Shown here one piece after another: positions 1 to 6,000 of a stretch of 16,693 nt of DNA. Each line of letters opens with the position of its first letter. The first letter of the stretch is position 1. This DNA is from Prevotella sp. UBA1378 (GTDB taxonomy: Bacteria > Bacteroidota > Bacteroidia > Bacteroidales > Bacteroidaceae). The stretch spans positions 1-16,693 of the forward strand of contig DBRC01000071.1 in NCBI GenBank assembly GCA_002305505.1, read 5' to 3'. The position numbers and the translations under genes are program-made. The notes below the pieces were generated by a model. That model saw only the letters and a program-made list of their open reading frames with translations. It made no database searches and was not told the DNA's origin.

Positions 1-6
1 TGATTT

Positions 7-23
7 TATCCCGAACTCAGGTT
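7..23 (+). repeat. Short dispersed repeat, copy 1 (TATCCCGAACTCAGGTT)
   Basis: This 17-mer matches 3073-3089 in 16 of 17 bases and in the same orientation, so the two copies flank valS. This copy has CCCGA-AC-TCAGG, an imperfect dyad. Its last six bases also form the left arm of the 18-61 stem. Both copies are non-coding. It may be a genome-wide intergenic repeat or a protein-binding site. Confidence 0.45.
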
Positions 24-165
24 CTAGTAGTCCCATGCTACCCTACGAGATATGTAACCTGAAGGGAGTGACACACTATTCAAGTACGATTGGGAAATCC
101 CCCTGTTGAATCACGCAGCCTCCGCTACAATGTACCGGCAGGCTACGGGTGATTCTACAGGGGAT
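18..165. other. Structured non-coding segment beside the 3' end of valS, possible RNA gene
   Basis: No protein-like reading frame is convincing in 1-184. Two stem-loops lie side by side. The first pairs CAGGTT (18-23) with AACCTG (56-61), with an inner GTAG (27-30)/CTAC (38-41). The second is long: 100-114 pairs with 149-163 in 14 of 15 positions (one T-T mismatch at 107/156), then 117-121 with 140-144 (AGCCT/AGGCT), then CCG 122-124 with CGG 136-138, ending in a small loop near 128-132. Neither strand shows a T-run directly after the long stem, so it is not a standard intrinsic terminator. It could be a structured small RNA (Bacteroidales carry a 6S-like RNA dominated by a long hairpin), the folded 3' end of the valS mRNA, or a degenerate mobile hairpin. 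The strand is unknown. The structure is seen; the RNA-gene reading is inference. Confidence 0.35.
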
Positions 166-184
166 GGTGTTATGTATGGAGGCG

Positions 185-2887
185 TTATTTGCCTTTCAAT
201 GCGGCAATGCCCTCCTTTAGAGCAGCGATTTTCTCTTCGCTGTCGCTTTGTTTCTTACGCTCTAAGGCAACTACAGCCTCCGGAGCATGGGCAACGAACT
301 TCCCGTTGCTTAACTTTTTCTTTATGCCGGCAAGGAAGCCCTCAAGGTGCCGGAGTTGTGCCTCCATCTTTTCGATTTCTGCCGCTACATCGATTTTGTC
401 GCCAAGGGGGACGGCATATTCGTCCGTGCCTACCATGAACGCGCTGGCCGTTGCATCCTTTTCAGCGACCACAGTGACAGCATCCACGTTGGCCATCTTG
501 CAAATCACGCAGTTATATCTTTCGTAGCCATCCTTTCCTATGACCTGCAGCGCGAGCATGTCTTTCTGTGGGATGTTCTTCTGGTTGCGAACCATCCTCA
601 CGCCACTGACAATCTGTTTGATGTTCTCGATGTCCTGTGAAATCAGTAAGTCGGCCTCGCCCGGGGCACTGACGTCCAGTTTATCATACATGATGGATTC
701 ACCCTCCTTCCGGTCGTAGATGTGTTGCCACAGTTCTTCGGTGATGAACGGCATAAACGGATGGAGCATTTTAAGCAACTGCTCGAAGAAATGCAACGTA
801 GCCTCGAAAGTGTTGCGGTCGATGGGCTGTGCCTGCCCGTTGATGTAAGCCGGCTTAACCATTTCGAGGAACCAGCTGGAAAACTCGTCCCAGAACAATT
901 TGTATACGGCCATCAAGGCTTCCGAGATGCGGTATTTTTTTAGGAGGTCATCCACCTCTGCGTTCGTCTGTTTCAGTTTGGCCTCAAACCAGTCGACGGC
1001 AATCCTGCTTGCCTCGGGCTGTTCCGTATCTGCCACCTGCCAGCCCTTGACAAGGCGGAAGGCATTCCATATCTTGTTGTTGAAGTTGCGTCCTTGTTCG
1101 CAAAGGGTCTCGTCGAAGAGGATGTCGTTGCCCGCGGGGGCAGAAAGCATCATGCCCATGCGCACGCCGTCGGCACCGAACTTCTCGATGAGTTCGATGG
1201 GGTCGGGGCTGTTACCGAGGCTTTTCGACATTTTACGGCCGAGCTTATCGCGTACGATACCGGTAAAATATACATTCTTGAAAGGATATTTCCCCATGTA
1301 TTCTTCGCCGGCCATTATCATGCGTGCCACCCAAAAGAAGATGATGTCCGGACCGGTAACGAGGTCGCTGGTGGGATAGTAGTACGATATCTCTTCATTG
1401 CCGGGGTTGTTGATGCCGTCGAAGAGCGATATCGGCCACAGCCAAGAAGAAAACCATGTATCGAGGGCATCCTCGTCTTGCTTGAGGTCGCTTATTTGCA
1501 GTGCATTGTTACCGGTTTTCCGGCGTGCCAGTTCAAGGGCCTCCTCCGCGGTTTCGGCCACGACGAATTGTTCTTCCCCATAATAGAAGGCCGGGATGCG
1601 GTGCCCCCACCACAGCTGGCGCGAGATACACCAGTCCTGTATGTTCTCAAGCCAGTTCTTATATGTCGCCTTGTATTTAGCCGGGTAAAAGTTCATTTCT
1701 CCGTCCATTACCGGCGGGAGGGCGATGTCGGCAAAGTGTTGCATCTTGAGGAACCACTGCAGCGAGAGGCGCGGCTCAATGGCCGTGTCGGGATTCCGTT
1801 CCGAATACCCCACCTTGTTGGTGTACTCTTCCACCTTCTCCATCAGCCCGGCTTCCTGCAAGTCTTTCACAATCTGTTTGCGGCAGTCGAAACGGTCCAT
1901 GCCCACATACAGCGGACTTTGTTCCGAAATGGTTCCGTCGGCATTGAAGATGTCGATGGTTTCGAGGCTGTGTGCCTTTCCAAGGGCGTAGTCGTTACTG
2001 TCGTGTGCCGGGGTCACTTTCAAGCATCCCGTACCGAACTCGATGTCTACATAGCGGTCTTCAATGACCGGGATGGCCCGCCCTACGAGAGGCACGATGA
2101 CACGCTTGCCTTTCAGCCACTGGTTCTTGGGGTCTTTGGGGTTGATGCACATGGCGGTATCGCCCATAATTGTTTCCGGGCGCGTGGTAGCCACCACGGC
2201 ATAGTAGCCTTTGCCGTCTTTATGGACGACGTTCCCTTCGGCATATTCACCCACAGCGTCCTGGCAATCGTCGGCGAGGTAGTACTTCAGGTTGTAGAGA
2301 TGGCTCTGCTCCTCTTTATACACCACCTCTTCATTGCTCAACGCCGTGAGAGCCTTCGGGTCCCAGTTCACCATGCGCAGCCCACGGTAGATAAGCCCCT
2401 TGTTGTACAGGTCTACAAACACCTTGATGACGCTGTCCGAGCGCTGCCCGTCCATGGTGAAGGCTGTACGGTCCCAATCGCAAGACGCTCCGAGGCGCTG
2501 GAGCTGTTTCAATATGATGCCCCCATGCTCGTGGGTCCAGTCCCATGCGTGGGCAAGGAACTGTTCGCGGGTAAGGTCGTGCTTCTTGATGCCTTTGCCC
2601 GCCAGTTTCTTCACCACTTTCGCCTCGGTGGCGATGCTGGCGTGGTCGGTACCGGGTACCCAACAGGCATTTTTGCCTTCCATGCGTGCACGGCGCACGA
2701 GAATGTCCTGGATTGTGTTGTTCAGCATGTGGCCCATGTGGAGCACACCGGTGACATTAGGTGGGGGGATGACAATCGTGTAAGGTTCGCGCCCGTCGGG
2801 TTTACTCGAAAAGAGCTTGTGGTCCAGCCAGTACTGGTACCATTTCGATTCGACCTCTTTCGGGTCGTATTTGCTTGCTAATTCCAT
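185..2887 (-). CDS. valS: Valyl-tRNA synthetase (class I)
   Basis: This cytoplasmic enzyme charges tRNA-Val with valine and hydrolyses mischarged Thr-tRNA-Val. The 900-residue protein is complete. The HIGH-class signature is HMGH at 50-53, preceded by PPPNVTG. The CP1 editing domain (about 205-400) carries TTRPETI (234-240) and GTGCLKVTPAHD (285-296). The second class I motif is KMSKS at 552-556 within GRKMSKSLGN. An anticodon-binding helical domain follows, and the last 65 or so residues form the charged tRNA-binding coiled coil typical of ValRS. The length is slightly below the E. coli enzyme (951). The active-site loop reads GTDHASIATE where many bacteria have GTDHAGIATQ. The ATG at 2887 lies about 38 nt below a promoter and has no Shine-Dalgarno site, as is normal in this phylum. 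It appears monocistronic. I see no T-box leader. Confidence 0.98.
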   Translation of the reverse strand: MELASKYDPKEVESKWYQYWLDHKLFSSKPDGREPYTIVIPPPNVTGVLHMGHMLNNTIQDILVRRARMEGKNACWVPGTDHASIATEAKVVKKLAGKGIKKHDLTREQFLAHAWDWTHEHGGIILKQLQRLGASCDWDRTAFTMDGQRSDSVIKVFVDLYNKGLIYRGLRMVNWDPKALTALSNEEVVYKEEQSHLYNLKYYLADDCQDAVGEYAEGNVVHKDGKGYYAVVATTRPETIMGDTAMCINPKDPKNQWLKGKRVIVPLVGRAIPVIEDRYVDIEFGTGCLKVTPAHDSNDYALGKAHSLETIDIFNADGTISEQSPLYVGMDRFDCRKQIVKDLQEAGLMEKVEEYTNKVGYSERNPDTAIEPRLSLQWFLKMQHFADIALPPVMDGEMNFYPAKYKATYKNWLENIQDWCISRQLWWGHRIPAFYYGEEQFVVAETAEEALELARRKTGNNALQISDLKQDEDALDTWFSSWLWPISLFDGINNPGNEEISYYYPTSDLVTGPDIIFFWVARMIMAGEEYMGKYPFKNVYFTGIVRDKLGRKMSKSLGNSPDPIELIEKFGADGVRMGMMLSAPAGNDILFDETLCEQGRNFNNKIWNAFRLVKGWQVADTEQPEASRIAVDWFEAKLKQTNAEVDDLLKKYRISEALMAVYKLFWDEFSSWFLEMVKPAYINGQAQPIDRNTFEATLHFFEQLLKMLHPFMPFITEELWQHIYDRKEGESIMYDKLDVSAPGEADLLISQDIENIKQIVSGVRMVRNQKNIPQKDMLALQVIGKDGYERYNCVICKMANVDAVTVVAEKDATASAFMVGTDEYAVPLGDKIDVAAEIEKMEAQLRHLEGFLAGIKKKLSNGKFVAHAPEAVVALERKKQSDSEEKIAALKEGIAALKGK

Positions 2888-2930
2888 GTTGTATTGTGTA
2901 TGCTAAAATACGTTGTTTATTAAAATGGTG

Positions 2931-2962
2931 CAAAGTTACGAAATAATGCTGAAATAGAAAAG
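2931..2962 (-). promoter_or_regulatory. valS promoter (Bacteroidota sigma-ABfr type)
   Basis: On the minus strand the -7 box is TAACTTTG (2938 to 2931), a full match to TAnnTTTG. Exactly 20 nt upstream is CTTT (2962 to 2959), a weak match to the -33 TTTG. The predicted transcript start is near 2925, giving a leader of about 38 nt before the ATG at 2887. Confidence 0.65.
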
Positions 2963-3072
2963 CATTTTTGGTAGATTAACGCAGAAACCTATATGGGTAA
3001 AGGCATCCATGGCGCATTTGAGTAACTTTCTTGGCTGCCGTCCCTTTCACCTTTGCTGCGGACTTAACTGCT

Positions 3073-3089
3073 TATCCCGAACTCGGGTT
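3073..3089 (+). repeat. Short dispersed repeat, copy 2 (TATCCCGAACTCGGGTT)
   Basis: This is the second copy of the 7-23 repeat, with one substitution that makes CCCGA-AC-TCGGG a clean dyad with 5-bp half sites. Flanking TTAT and TTATAA partly extend the symmetry. The 2-nt centre is too tight for an RNA hairpin, which fits a DNA operator or a dispersed repeat better. It lies 26 nt upstream of the mazG -33 box, in the otherwise featureless 2963-3114 gap between the divergent valS and mazG promoters. Confidence 0.5.
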
Positions 3090-3114
3090 ATAAACGCCTT
3101 TTCGATACACAGGA

Positions 3115-3146
3115 TTTGGTGATTTCAGAAATAGTTCGTATCTTTG
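3115..3146 (+). promoter_or_regulatory. Promoter of the mazG-lipoprotein-rnz operon
   Basis: A perfect Bacteroidota promoter: TTTG (3115-3118), 20 nt, TATCTTTG (3139-3146). The transcript start should fall near 3152. This decides the start codon of mazG: the ATG at 3156 would sit almost on the transcript start, whereas 3165 leaves about 13 nt of leader. Confidence 0.8.
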
Positions 3147-3164
3147 CGTATTCAAATGAAGAGT

Positions 3165-4037
3165 ATGCATACAAAAGAAGAAAAGATGAAAGCCTTCGGG
3201 CGGTTGCTGGATGTACTGGATGATTTGAGGGAAAGGTGCCCCTGGGACAAGAAGCAGACAAATGAGAGCTTGCGTCCGAATACGATAGAAGAAACCTATG
3301 AGTTGTGTGACGCATTAATAAAAGATGATGCGCATGAGATTTGCAAAGAATTGGGCGACGTGTTATTGCACGTATGTTTCTATGCGCGAATCGGCGACGA
3401 ACACCGTCGGTTTGATATAGCCGATGTGTGTAATGAGCTGGTGGACAAGTTGATATTCCGCCATCCCCATGTGTATCATCCCTCTCAAATAGGGGCGGAA
3501 GAACCGCGCCCCCTGCCTTACGGCACAGAAACGGGGGGCGGAGAGGCTGGTGCCGGAACCGTTTCTACAGCCCGGCAGGTGGTGGAAAACTGGGAACAGA
3601 TAAAGTTAAAAGAAAAAGACGGGAATAAGAGTGTGCTTTCGGGAGTACCCGATGCGCTGCCGGCCTTGATAAAAGCGTATCGCATACAAGACAAGGCACG
3701 CAACGTGGGATTTGATTGGGAAGACAAGAAGGACGTCTGGACGAAAGTGCACGAGGAGTTAGGTGAACTGCAGGCCGAACTGCGGAACGAAGATAAGGAA
3801 CGCTCGACAGAAGAGCTGGGCGACTTCCTTTTCAGTGTTATCAACGCGGCCCGCCTGTATCGGCTGAACCCCGACACGGCCTTGGAGAGGACTAACCGGA
3901 AATTTATCAACCGGTTCAACTACATCGAGGAACACAGCATAAAAATGGGCAAGCCTTTGAAGGATATGCCGCTGGAAGAGATGGATGCCTTATGGGAGGA
4001 AGCGAAAAGGGAGGAAAGAAACAAACGGTTAAAATAA
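3165..4037 (+). CDS. mazG: Nucleoside triphosphate pyrophosphohydrolase MazG
   Basis: This cytoplasmic house-cleaning enzyme hydrolyses NTPs/dNTPs to NMP and pyrophosphate and, in other bacteria, lowers alarmone or damaged-nucleotide levels. The 290-residue protein has the usual two MazG repeats. The N-terminal one carries EETYE (42-46) and ELGD (62-65), the magnesium-binding EExxE...ExxD pattern. The second contains HEELGELQAE and EELGD. CPWDKKQT (25-32) and the NESLRPNTIEE stretch are family hallmarks. The loop between the repeats (about 105-134) holds a Pro/Gly-rich insertion rich in PLPYGTETGGG-type residues, longer than I expect for Bacteroides homologues. I chose ATG 3165 because MHTKEEKM aligns with family starts and fits the promoter; ATG 3156 and TTG 3144 are poorer. 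It is the first gene of an operon with the lipoprotein 23 nt downstream. Confidence 0.95.
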   Translation: MHTKEEKMKAFGRLLDVLDDLRERCPWDKKQTNESLRPNTIEETYELCDALIKDDAHEICKELGDVLLHVCFYARIGDEHRRFDIADVCNELVDKLIFRHPHVYHPSQIGAEEPRPLPYGTETGGGEAGAGTVSTARQVVENWEQIKLKEKDGNKSVLSGVPDALPALIKAYRIQDKARNVGFDWEDKKDVWTKVHEELGELQAELRNEDKERSTEELGDFLFSVINAARLYRLNPDTALERTNRKFINRFNYIEEHSIKMGKPLKDMPLEEMDALWEEAKREERNKRLK

Positions 4038-4041
4038 TAGC

Positions 4042-4059
4042 ATGAAAGGAGATAAATAG
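4042..4059 (+). promoter_or_regulatory. Strong Shine-Dalgarno inside a five-codon mini-cistron
   Basis: AAAGGAGAT at 4045-4053 lies 7 nt before the ATG at 4061 and is a canonical ribosome-binding site, unlike the other genes here. The same bases read ATG AAA GGA GAT AAA TAG (4042-4059), a five-residue frame (MKGDK) that stops 1 nt before the next start. The site supports the 4061 start. Whether the mini-cistron is translated is unknown and it may be chance. Confidence 0.5.
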
Positions 4060-4060
4060 T

Positions 4061-4669
4061 ATGAAAAAAAACGTGTCATTCGGATTGGTTACAGCAGCAT
4101 TGCTTCTCGTGGGCAGCTGTGGGAACAAAGGGCAGCAACAGGCTCCGCAAGACAACATGGAAGTGGCTGCCGTCGAGGTGGAAAAGGAAAAGACGGTATA
4201 TGGCACCTGTGGTGACGGTTCTGCGATGAACTCTCTGCAGCTGATTACAGACAGCGGGGATACGCTGATGCTCAACATTGAAGAGGCCAGGGGGCATAAC
4301 AAAGTGTTCGGTGGGGTGCTCAGCGGCGACCGCATGGCCGTGGTGGTGAATAAAGACCGTACGGCAGCCTCGCTGGTGATTAACGAGTCGACATTGCTGG
4401 GCAACTGGATAATGCCGAATCCCATCGACGGCAGTTCGATTGTAGGCATTAAGATAAAGGAAGGCGGCATCGCTGAGAGTATAGAACAGAGTTCCATTGT
4501 CTATAAAACCTGGAAAATAGTCGACGGGAAACTGGTGATTACGTCTGTGCGTGAAGGAGGCGGCGACATGGAAGAAACGGTTGCGTACGAGCTCGTTTCA
4601 TTAGGGGCGGATTCGCTGGTTTACAAGGACGATGAAGACAGTTATGAATACAGTCGGCAGCGGCAGTGA
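4061..4669 (+). CDS. Lipocalin-like lipoprotein, function unknown
   Basis: This is a probable membrane-anchored lipoprotein of 202 residues. The N-terminus (MKKNVSF, then a hydrophobic stretch) ends in LLLVGSC, a lipobox with Cys20 as the lipidated residue. A Gln/Asn-rich linker follows (about 21-35). The mature part seems to have two beta-rich halves: about 40-110 (including VYGTCGDGS and SLQLITDSGDTLML) and a C-terminal lipocalin-like half (about 115-200) opening with LLGNWIMPNPIDGSS and ending with strands such as KLVITSVREGG. This GxW-type opening is common among Bacteroidales lipocalin-like proteins. No catalytic motif is visible. It sits between mazG (23 nt) and rnz (16 nt) and so is probably cotranscribed with them, but the neighbours do not suggest a role. 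The fold call is from pattern only. Confidence 0.8.
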   Translation: MKKNVSFGLVTAALLLVGSCGNKGQQQAPQDNMEVAAVEVEKEKTVYGTCGDGSAMNSLQLITDSGDTLMLNIEEARGHNKVFGGVLSGDRMAVVVNKDRTAASLVINESTLLGNWIMPNPIDGSSIVGIKIKEGGIAESIEQSSIVYKTWKIVDGKLVITSVREGGGDMEETVAYELVSLGADSLVYKDDEDSYEYSRQRQ

Positions 4670-4685
4670 ATCCGGGAGATAGAGA

Positions 4686-5600
4686 GTGGTACCATTCAGA
4701 GTTCATATCTTAGGGTGTGGCAGTGCTTTGCCCACCCTGCGCCATCATGCTTCATCGCAGGTGGTCGAAATACGCGGAAAGCTGTTTATGATAGACTGCG
4801 GTGAGGGCACGCAGATGCAATTGCGGCGTTCGCGCATCCGTTTCACCAAAATCAATCACGTATTCATATCCCATCTGCATGGAGACCATTGTTTCGGGCT
4901 GATAGGCATGATTTCCACATTCGGCATGCTGGGGCGCACTGCACCGTTGCATATCTATGCGACGGAAGAGATGGGCAACATTCTCCGTATACAATTGGAC
5001 ACGTTTTGCGCAGGGCTTGGATACGAGGTTGTGTTCCATCCCATTGACACGGCGCGGCATGCGGTTATTTACGAAGACCGGAGCCTGACGGTCACTGCGG
5101 TGCCTTTAAGGCACCGCGTCCCCTGCTGCGGGTTTGTTTTCCGTGAAAAGCCCACTCTGCCCCATATACGCCGTGATATGATTGAAATGTATGGTATTCC
5201 CGTGTGCCAGATAAACAATATCAAAAACGGTCAAGGCTGGCGGACGGCCGACGGAACCGTGATTCCGCATGAACGGCTGACAACGCCTGCCGATGCGGTG
5301 CGCAGCTATGCTTACTGTAGCGATACGGTATATATGCCGCGCCTGCACGAATACCTGAAAGGCGTCTCGAGCCTGTATCATGAGAGCACTTATGCTGATG
5401 CAGACGAAGAGCGGGCACGGAGCTATTATCATTCCACAGCACGGCAGGCAGCCATGGTTGCGCGCGATGCCGGTGCCGGCCAACTGATTCTCGGTCATTT
5501 TTCTGCGCGCTATGATAATGACCAGCTGTTGTTGGACGAAGCCAGGGAAACGTTCGAAAATACCTGCTTGGCAGACGAAATGCATGTGTTCGACGTGTAA
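4686..5600 (+). CDS. rnz: Ribonuclease Z (tRNA 3'-processing endonuclease)
   Basis: This metallo-beta-lactamase-fold enzyme trims the 3' trailer of tRNA precursors in the cytoplasm. The protein is 304 residues, the usual length for the short form. Motifs run in the right order: ILGCGSALPT (8-17), the HxHxDH zinc site SHLHGDH (His63, His65, Asp67, His68), PLRHRVPCCGF with His143, YCSDT with Asp213, the HST motif at 249-251, and GHFSARY with His271. The start is GTG 4686: an in-frame stop lies two codons upstream, and no ATG occurs before the conserved N-terminal strand. GGGAGA at 4674-4679 may help ribosome binding. It is the last gene of the mazG operon. No clear terminator follows; the next promoter begins 34 nt downstream. 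Confidence 0.95.
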   Translation: MVPFRVHILGCGSALPTLRHHASSQVVEIRGKLFMIDCGEGTQMQLRRSRIRFTKINHVFISHLHGDHCFGLIGMISTFGMLGRTAPLHIYATEEMGNILRIQLDTFCAGLGYEVVFHPIDTARHAVIYEDRSLTVTAVPLRHRVPCCGFVFREKPTLPHIRRDMIEMYGIPVCQINNIKNGQGWRTADGTVIPHERLTTPADAVRSYAYCSDTVYMPRLHEYLKGVSSLYHESTYADADEERARSYYHSTARQAAMVARDAGAGQLILGHFSARYDNDQLLLDEARETFENTCLADEMHVFDV

Positions 5601-5634
5601 AATCGACGGATTATTGTATTTTGTGCCGGAAAAA

Positions 5635-5666
5635 TTTGGGGGTTACATAATATATTCGTATATTTG
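5635..5666 (+). promoter_or_regulatory. Promoter of the sorting-domain protein/L,D-transpeptidase/ECF sigma operon
   Basis: A perfect phylum-type promoter: TTTG (5635-5638), 20 nt, TATATTTG (5659-5666). The transcript start should be near 5672, 17 nt before the ATG at 5689. No comparable promoter is seen before the following four genes, so this probably drives all five. Recognition by the housekeeping sigma rather than by the ECF sigma in the operon is implied by the sequence. Confidence 0.8.
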
Positions 5667-5688
5667 CAGAAATAAAAATAGATTGCTT

Positions 5689-6000
5689 ATGGTTAAGAAA
5701 CTACTTATCATATCATTCTTGTCCGTCTTCATGATGGGCGTCCCCCTTATCGGGTATGCTGCAGAAATGGAGGCAGTGACCCTTGAACAGACAGAGGATG
5801 ACATCGTGATTACCGTCAGCCAGTCGACTGTCAGTATAAGCGGGGCCAGCGGCATGGTGTTGCAGATTGTATCGCTGACAGGGAAACTTGTCGCAACCTA
5901 TAAAATAGATGCTCCGGCACAACGTATTGAACTCAACATACCTAAAGGTTGTTACATTTTAAAAATAGGCAAGGTAGTAAGGAAAATATCCATTCGCTAA
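5689..6000 (+). CDS. Small secreted protein made of a T9SS-sorting-domain-like fold
   Basis: This 103-residue protein has a clear signal peptide: MVKK, a hydrophobic core to about residue 22, and probable cleavage after GYAA (25). The mature part, about 78 residues, contains ITVSQSTVSISG, then a strand pattern resembling the type IX secretion C-terminal sorting domain: a central strand-turn motif VSLTGKLV, a second set of strands, the near-terminal KGCYILKIG (family consensus resembles GxYxxxI) and a basic end, VVRKISIR. Normally such a domain is appended to a large secreted cargo; here it is nearly the whole mature protein. It could be a cargo-less remnant, a genuine small beta-sandwich protein of the same fold, or a surface or periplasmic sensor ligand. 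The ATG is fixed by the promoter 23 nt upstream. Its end overlaps the next gene by 52 nt. Confidence 0.75.
   Translation: MVKKLLIISFLSVFMMGVPLIGYAAEMEAVTLEQTEDDIVITVSQSTVSISGASGMVLQIVSLTGKLVATYKIDAPAQRIELNIPKGCYILKIGKVVRKISIR

Noticed and set aside
2034..2042. CCGAACTCG inside valS as a possible third copy of the repeat
   Set aside because: Only nine bases match, without the TATC flank or second half site, and it is explained by coding sequence.
1094..2881. Long plus-strand open frame of 595 codons
   Set aside because: It is entirely antisense to valS, whose motifs are unambiguous; its translation shows no recognisable domain, and such shadows are common opposite conserved genes of this base composition.
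2888..2930. T-box or other riboswitch leader for valS
   Set aside because: The predicted leader is only about 38 nt, too short for a T-box, and has no such motifs.
2945..2966. Inverted repeat AATGCT-N10-AGCATT over the valS -33 region as an operator
   Set aside because: Six-bp arms with a 10-nt gap in an A/T-rich region are expected by chance several times in this window; no second support.
3009..3122. 37-codon open frame starting at ATG 3009 between valS and mazG
   Set aside because: No promoter or ribosome-binding site precedes it, the product is Cys/Leu-rich with no family signal, and it runs through the repeat and the mazG -33 box.
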